DNA of 11,040 bases from Thalassiosira profunda (lineage: Eukaryota; Bacillariophyta; Thalassiosirophyceae; Thalassiosirales; Thalassiosiraceae). Under the pieces are notes generated by a model, which saw nothing but the letters and a program-made list of their open reading frames with translations, was not told the origin of the DNA and did not search any database. Numbering within the stretch: position 1 is the stretch's first letter; every line of letters begins with the position of its first letter. The stretch lies in NCBI GenBank assembly GCA_036939355.1, contig JALLAP010002231.1:1-11040 (forward strand), in the 5' to 3' direction. Positions 6,534 to 11,040 of this stretch are shown piece by piece. A program made the position numbers and the translations under genes.

Positions 6534-8719
6534 ATGGCCGAGGCAACCCCCAACCCCGACCCCTCCGAGGGCGGGAGCGAGCCCAACAACCCCTGCGCCT
6601 CCAACGACGTCAAGAACAACCTTCCCCTCGAGCAGTCCCAGTTCGGGGGCGACATTTGGTTCGACGAGGCGACGGGCGAGGTCAATGATGAGGTGTTCTC
6701 GGAGTTCGAATTGAGCGGCCCGTGCACTACGACGGAGGCGACGGAGGTGGTGGCGACGGGGGCCACTGCTGCTGCATCAACGACGGCGGCTGCGAGGCCG
6801 GCTGCGACGGCGCCCCCGTTCACGAGGCCGGCCTCCGGCGGGTCCGTCGCCACCGAGGCGTCCAACTCCAACGGCTCTGTTGAAGGCACCGACGGCGAGG
6901 CCGCCGGCACGGGGGCGTCCGCCGCCGCCGGGGCCGAGACCGGCACCAAGTCCACAGCGGCAGCCGCGGGCACTGCTGGCCCCGAGGAGGGCGCTCCGTC
7001 CGGGCCGGCATTCTACTCCTGCTCCGGCGGCGCACTCACCGCCGACGGCAGCCCCAACAACGAGGCAGCGTCGGCACCAACCAACTCTCAAGAGATCACG
7101 CTCACCTACGACTACGAGCTGCACACCTCCTCGGAGTTCGAGGAGGACGTTCTGTCTTCGTTTGAGAATGCGGTGGCAGCGGACCTGGCGGGGCAGTTCG
7201 GATTGGTGGACTGCGATACCAGCGGCGAGAGGCTGCGGAGGCGGCAGCTGCGAGGATTGCGGCGGGAGGAGGTGCTGGCGTTGGGAAGTGAGCCGGTCGA
7301 CGACAGCCTGGCTGGTACCTGTGAGTACCCTTGAATCTTTTGCGACGCTCCGCACCATCTTCTCTCGGCTCACCGTCTGCGAACCGACTGCTTATAGACG
7401 AATGCGAGGTGCAGGCAGATCTCCCGTCCTCCACATGCACGCCCGTCCGAGGGTACATGACCGCGTGGATCCCCGAGTCGTCCGACGCCGGCGAGGCCGA
7501 GGCCCACCTCCTGGAGCTGATCGAGAACGGCATGACTTCCGATCTGTACACCAGCGACGATGTGCTGAAGGTTTCGTATGTCGGTGTGAGGGACGATGCG
7601 TTGGACAAGGGTCAGAGTGGTGGTGTAACTGGCGGCAACGATGAAAATGGCGGTACTGGCACCGGAGACGCCAACGCCTCCACAAACCCTGGTCCAGGAG
7701 GCAAAGAGGAAGGAGGCGATGGCGCCAACAGCGGAGGCGATGGAAGCGGTGCCACCGATGGAAGCGCCAACGGCGGAGGCTCCAATGCGGGAGGCGAAGG
7801 AACGTCAGATTCTCCGGGCGATGGCGCCAACAGCGACGGTGCCAACCCCACCACAAATCCTGACCCGACCACGAATCCTAACAATTCAGGGGCTAGCGGA
7901 GCTGAAGGCGCCAATGGATTGGGTGGCAACACCAACAATGGAACTGCCAACCCCTCCACTGGAACCACCACCGTGGACGGTGCCCAGGCCACCGCCCCCG
8001 GCCAGGAGGATGAGGGCCCACCCTTGCTCGCCATTGGAATCGGCCTCCTCATCCTCGCCGTCGCCCTGGCCATCGCCCTCTTCGCGTACCACCGCCGCCG
8101 GCGACGGCGCCAGTTCTTCAGCGATGGACCGGAAGACACAGGCAATCCGCATTCGCTCGCGGCCCAATCGGTCGCCGCACAAGCCGACTCCGGGGTGCCG
8201 CTGGAGCCGGACGACATGCAGCTGCTGCCCAGCCCCGACAAGCTCGACATGCGCAGCGTGTACTCGGACGACGAGACCACCGACTGTGAGACGGAAAACT
8301 ATACGTACGAAGATTACACAGCCACGGAGAGGGAGATGACGAGCAAGTATGGGGCGCTGTACGGCGGAAACTACGGCGATGGGGATGCAGAAGTGCCGAA
8401 TACTCTGACTAGCACCACCATGGATTACGGCGACGAGGCTCCAGCCTCTCCAGGGTCTCGGGCGTCAATGGGAGGGGACGTTCCGCCATCGCCAATGGAG
8501 CCCTTTGAGGATGATGATTCGGACAGCGAGTACCCTGTGGAGACGCCGGGAGCGGTCTCGTATGTGGGTACCATGGAGGACATCAATGAGACGCCGGGAG
8601 CAGGCCTGGGGCTCATGGACACGCCGCGGGAGGGGGAGGATGTCGAAAAGGGCACACCAGGAGCTGCGTCCGACGATTCTCACGTCGGTAGAGTGGAGGA
8701 AATGCACAGCCCTTGGTAG
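6534..8719 (+). CDS. Single-pass membrane protein with four-cysteine juxtamembrane domain, low-complexity stalk and S/T-P-rich tail
   Basis: Exons 6534-7320 and 7398-8719 encode 702 aa. The start is the first ATG after the TATA-like box and has A at -3 and G at +4. It gives no signal peptide, which is odd for this topology. Order: N-terminal part with two Cys (PCASND...LSGPC), an Ala/Thr/Gly-rich linker, a four-cysteine domain (7011 to about 7600; YSC, TYDYELH, VDC, YEC, CTPVRG, MTSDLY, YVGVRDD), a Gly/Asn/Ser/Pro-rich stalk, a transmembrane helix at about residues 472-492 (LAIGIGLLILAVALAIAL), then YHRRRRRR and a roughly 200-aa acidic tail. The basic cluster puts the C terminus in the cytosol. 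The tail has seven S/T-P sites. The four-cysteine domain is homologous to that of the upstream gene. Molecular function not recognised. Confidence 0.75.
7321..7397 (+). other. Intron of the four-cysteine membrane-protein gene
   Basis: Donor GTGAGTACC and acceptor GCTTATAG, 77 bp. Joining T to AC gives Tyr in GTYECEV and brings the third conserved Cys into line with the upstream paralogue. Confidence 0.85.
7715..7835 (+). repeat. Repeats in the stalk-coding region
   Basis: GGCGATGGCGCCAACAGCG occurs exactly at 7715-7733 and 7817-7835, encoding GDGANS units. Related NGGG, SGGDGS and TTNPDPTTNP units lie between and after. This is low-complexity expansion in the extracellular stalk. Confidence 0.7.
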
Positions 8720-8860
8720 TACGACATCCGTGGTCGTGAAGAAAGAGCAGTGCGTTAGATGTTGTACTAGCATGGTTTGTTTTTAGTAGCAACCAATCTA
8801 TTCTATAATGGCACCGATCACACAGAACAAGAACACGTGAGAGTGACTCTCTAACGGCTA
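8720..8860. other. Intergenic spacer between convergent genes
   Basis: These 141 bp must hold the 3' ends of both the + strand membrane-protein gene and the - strand phosphatase gene. It is locally AT-richer (TTCTATAATGG) and has one CACGTG hexamer at about 8834. No clear polyadenylation hexamer was identified. Confidence 0.6.
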
Positions 8861-11038
8861 TCAGCTGCGAATGTTGAACTTCTTGATCAGCGGGCTGACG
8901 TTTGTCGACTTCGACGAAGAGGCGCCCGGCTGGTAGTTCTCCGAATCCTCGAACGGCTCCATTTCATCGTCGTCCTCGTCTCCGTTCACGGTGCTCTCCT
9001 CGTCCTCGTCTTCCTCGTTGATGGTCTGGAAACGGCCCTTCCCTTCAAAATCGATCTTCTTTGGGTTCATCCCGCTCNTCGTCTTCCTCGTTGATGGTCT
9101 GGAAACGGCCCTTCCCTTCAAAATCGATCTTCTTTGGGTTCATCCCGCTCGACGCCACGTCGTATGCGTGGTTGTCGTGCGAGCTTCCCTCCGGAGAAGC
9201 CCGCGTCGCGCCCGGATCGACCGAGGACTTGCGTCGGTCGTCGAAGACGTACCCCTCCCCGTCATCCTCCGAGCTACCATTTTCCTCGCGGCTGGTGTTC
9301 ATTTCATCTTCGTCGAACTCCTCCCACTCCTCCTCCTCGAACTCGCCCTCCTCTTCCTCCTCGCCGCCGACGTGGCCCTCGATCAACCCCAGCTGGACCC
9401 GCTCCTTGATCTCCGCCTCGCTGAGCATGGCGAGGCTGACGGAGTCGCGGCGGTGGACGTACTGGTTGCGGTAGGCGGGGGATCGGTTGATCACCTGCAT
9501 CTTCTCGAAGTCGATGAGGATGCATCCCGCCATGGCGTTGTTGCCCTGGTTGTGATCCTTCGACGTGGAGAAGACCTGCGAGTGGCAAGAGAGAAAACAT
9601 GAGAAAGGAGTGATCTCGAAAGAAGCACTTTCTGGCACGCGGTACACTCACCGTGAACACCCTCGCGCCCTTGCTCACGGCCACACCCTCCGCGTGGGCC
9701 TCGTGCGCCCGCATGATGTACGAGAAGCCCTGCTGCTGCAGAAAGTTGCTCACGGCCTTGTGCCCGAAGCAGATGGCCCCGCCGCCCCGGAGGCTGTCCC
9801 CGTACCCCGTCGTCCGATTCACGCTGCGCTCCTCCTGGTCCTCGCTCGCCGGGTCGCTCCAGATGCAATCGGACGCCACCTGCTGGTAGTCGTCGTCCTC
9901 GTGCTCGTACGGGGGATTGATCCCCGCGACCTTGTCCACGTTCAGGATGTCCTTGATCCGCCCGCCCTCCACGGACGAGTCGGAGATGGGACGGGGGATG
10001 CCCCCGTGGACGCAGAAGATGTCCTGGTCGACGACGGCCGCGAGGGGCATCCGATCGAACGTCGAATTGGTCATTTCCCACACCTTGTACCCCAACTCGT
10101 CCCCGAAGCGCTCCCGGCACTGGTAGATGAAGGACCGGGCGCCGTAGTGCTCCTCCCACCCGTTCACGTCGCGGGTTTCGTGGTTCCCCCGGAGGAGGAA
10201 CACCTTCTGGGGAAGGCTGAGCTTCATGGCGAGGAGGTACGCCACCACCTCGAGGCAGGACATGCCGCGGTCGACGTAATCGCCCAGGAAGACGAAGTTC
10301 CCGGCCGTGAGGCTCATCCCGAGGTTCCACACGTTGTCACTGAAAAAGTGCAGGTCCTCGAGGTTCCCGTGAATGTCCCCGAACACGTACGCCGGACTCT
10401 GGAGGAAGACGCACCGCGGTTCGTCCTCCAGAATGCCCTTGACCTTTTTGTTCAGCTTGAGCAAGTCCTTGGCGAATTGCTCGGATTTGAGGTAGCCCAC
10501 GTGCTCGTGCGGACTCCGGAACATGTCCTGGATGCGGTTGACGAGGGCCTGCTTGGGATTCTGCTCGTCGGGGAGGGAGTTGAGGACGGCCTGGGTGGAG
10601 ATGGAGGCGTTCCGTCCCATGCGGGCGCGCTCGGCCATGAGCTGTTGATGGAGGAGGGAGAGAGGTGGCATGTGGTGAGAGTGTGCAATTCCCCAATGCA
10701 GATGCAGAGCACTGCACCAAAAACATAGTGCAACTCACCTGGCGCCGCTTGGCGCTGCACTTGCTCGTGCTCACCCGGACCGTGTTCCCGTACGGCGTCA
10801 ATCCCTTCTTCCCCTTCCGCTGGCTCCCCACCGCCACGGCCTGCTCCTTGCTCAGACTGCTGATCTTGTTCTGCAATCCCAGCACCTCCTTCTCGAGGGC
10901 GGCGATCTTGGCGTCCCGCTCCCGCAGCAGGGACTTGGTCTGCTTGTCGGTGATGGCCACGATTTGGGAGGACCCGTCGCGGGTTTCGCGGGTCCTGCGC
11001 CGGTTCCAGTTGGTGGAGGAGTGGCCGAACATGTTCAT
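8861..11038 (-). CDS. PPP-family serine/threonine protein phosphatase
   Basis: Exons on the - strand: 11038-10739, 10641-9652, 9575-8861, giving 643 aa once the 73-nt assembly duplication in exon 3 is removed. It hydrolyses phosphoserine/phosphothreonine with a two-metal centre. All core residues are visible: GDIHG (D189, H191), GDYVDRG (D221, R225), RGNHE (N253, H254), VHGG (H312), DSLRGGG (R385) and RAHE (H413). Residues about 30-75 look coiled-coil ([20 protein letters not shown]). After the catalytic domain comes [20 protein letters not shown] and a long acidic tail ([21 protein letters not shown]) ending KKFNIRS. The usual SAPNY loop is replaced by STSKDHNQG, so it is not a standard PP1, PP2A or PP2B. 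The start at 11038 is two bases from the window edge, so more N-terminal sequence could lie outside. The C terminus is close to the convergent gene. Confidence 0.9.
9006..9150. repeat. Identical 72-bp copies around a single N: unmerged contig overlap
   Basis: 9006-9077 is repeated exactly at 9079-9150 with N at 9078. On the - strand it duplicates the [12 protein letters not shown]...INEED segment and breaks the frame. Removing 73 nt leaves 642 nt of exon 3 coding sequence, a whole number of codons. Confidence 0.95.
9576..9651 (-). other. Intron 2 of the phosphatase gene
   Basis: On the - strand: donor GTGAGTGT (from 9651) and acceptor CTCGCAG (to 9576), 76 bp, between codons. Splicing gives [13 protein letters not shown], restoring the last catalytic-domain strands. 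Confidence 0.9.
10642..10738 (-). other. Intron 1 of the phosphatase gene
   Basis: On the - strand: donor GTGAGTTG (from 10738) and acceptor CATCAACAG (to 10642), 97 bp, between codons, with a pyrimidine-rich stretch before the acceptor. It joins CSAKRRQ to LMAERARMG. Without it the first exon runs into an unrelated frame. Confidence 0.8.
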
Positions 11039-11040
11039 TT

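Noticed and set aside
7715..7835. CRISPR-like or minisatellite array
   Set aside because: There are only two exact 19-bp copies, within coding low-complexity sequence, so it is protein repeat expansion in a eukaryotic gene.
9565..10728. 387-aa + strand open frame opposite the phosphatase
   Set aside because: It is antisense to conserved phosphatase exons and crosses both introns. Its Val/His/Glu/Leu-rich composition is what GC-rich antisense gives, with no domain visible.

Overview
This is a nuclear window from a eukaryote. Protein genes are interrupted by short GT-AG introns of 75-97 bp, and all six donors read GTGAG. Stops TAA, TAG and TGA all occur, and base composition is GC-rich. Two genes carry features I associate with stramenopile, especially diatom, proteins: the pattern C-x9-C-x3-CP-x-G...CP-x-G-x-x-CF repeated in a secreted protein, and a 'YDYELH' four-cysteine juxtamembrane domain. 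A diatom or related ochrophyte is my best guess, from remembered family resemblance and not from a search.

Layout. (1) 1-2253, + strand: the 3' part of an intronless Crypton-type tyrosine-recombinase gene with a proline/glutamine-rich N-terminal part and a C-terminal domain resembling GCR1_C. (2) 2254-3074: non-coding, with a cluster of the 10-mer ATTGCAATTG, then a promoter-like stretch. (3) 3075-6151, + strand: a four-exon gene for a secreted, membrane-anchored GH19 chitinase-like protein. Its parts are signal peptide, two six-cysteine repeats, GH19 domain, four-cysteine domain, transmembrane helix and Ser-rich tail. A stretch of the GH19 core is missing, which breaks the frame. (4) 6152-6533: intergenic and leader region with a TATA-like box and no ATG downstream of it. 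(5) 6534-8719, + strand: a two-exon gene for a second single-pass membrane protein with the same four-cysteine domain, a Gly/Asn/Ser-rich stalk and a tail with repeated S/T-P sites. (6) 8861-11038, - strand: a three-exon PPP-family Ser/Thr phosphatase convergent with the previous gene.

Two single-N gaps (5276 and 9078) are each flanked by an identical 72-bp copy. Removing 73 nt restores the frame exactly in both genes, so these are unmerged contig overlaps and not biological duplications.

How the genes relate: the two + strand membrane genes share a homologous ectodomain next to the membrane and are probably tandem relatives at the cell surface, one with a glycosidase-like head and one with a low-complexity stalk. 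The phosphatase is cytosolic or nuclear by sequence. Only adjacency links it to them.
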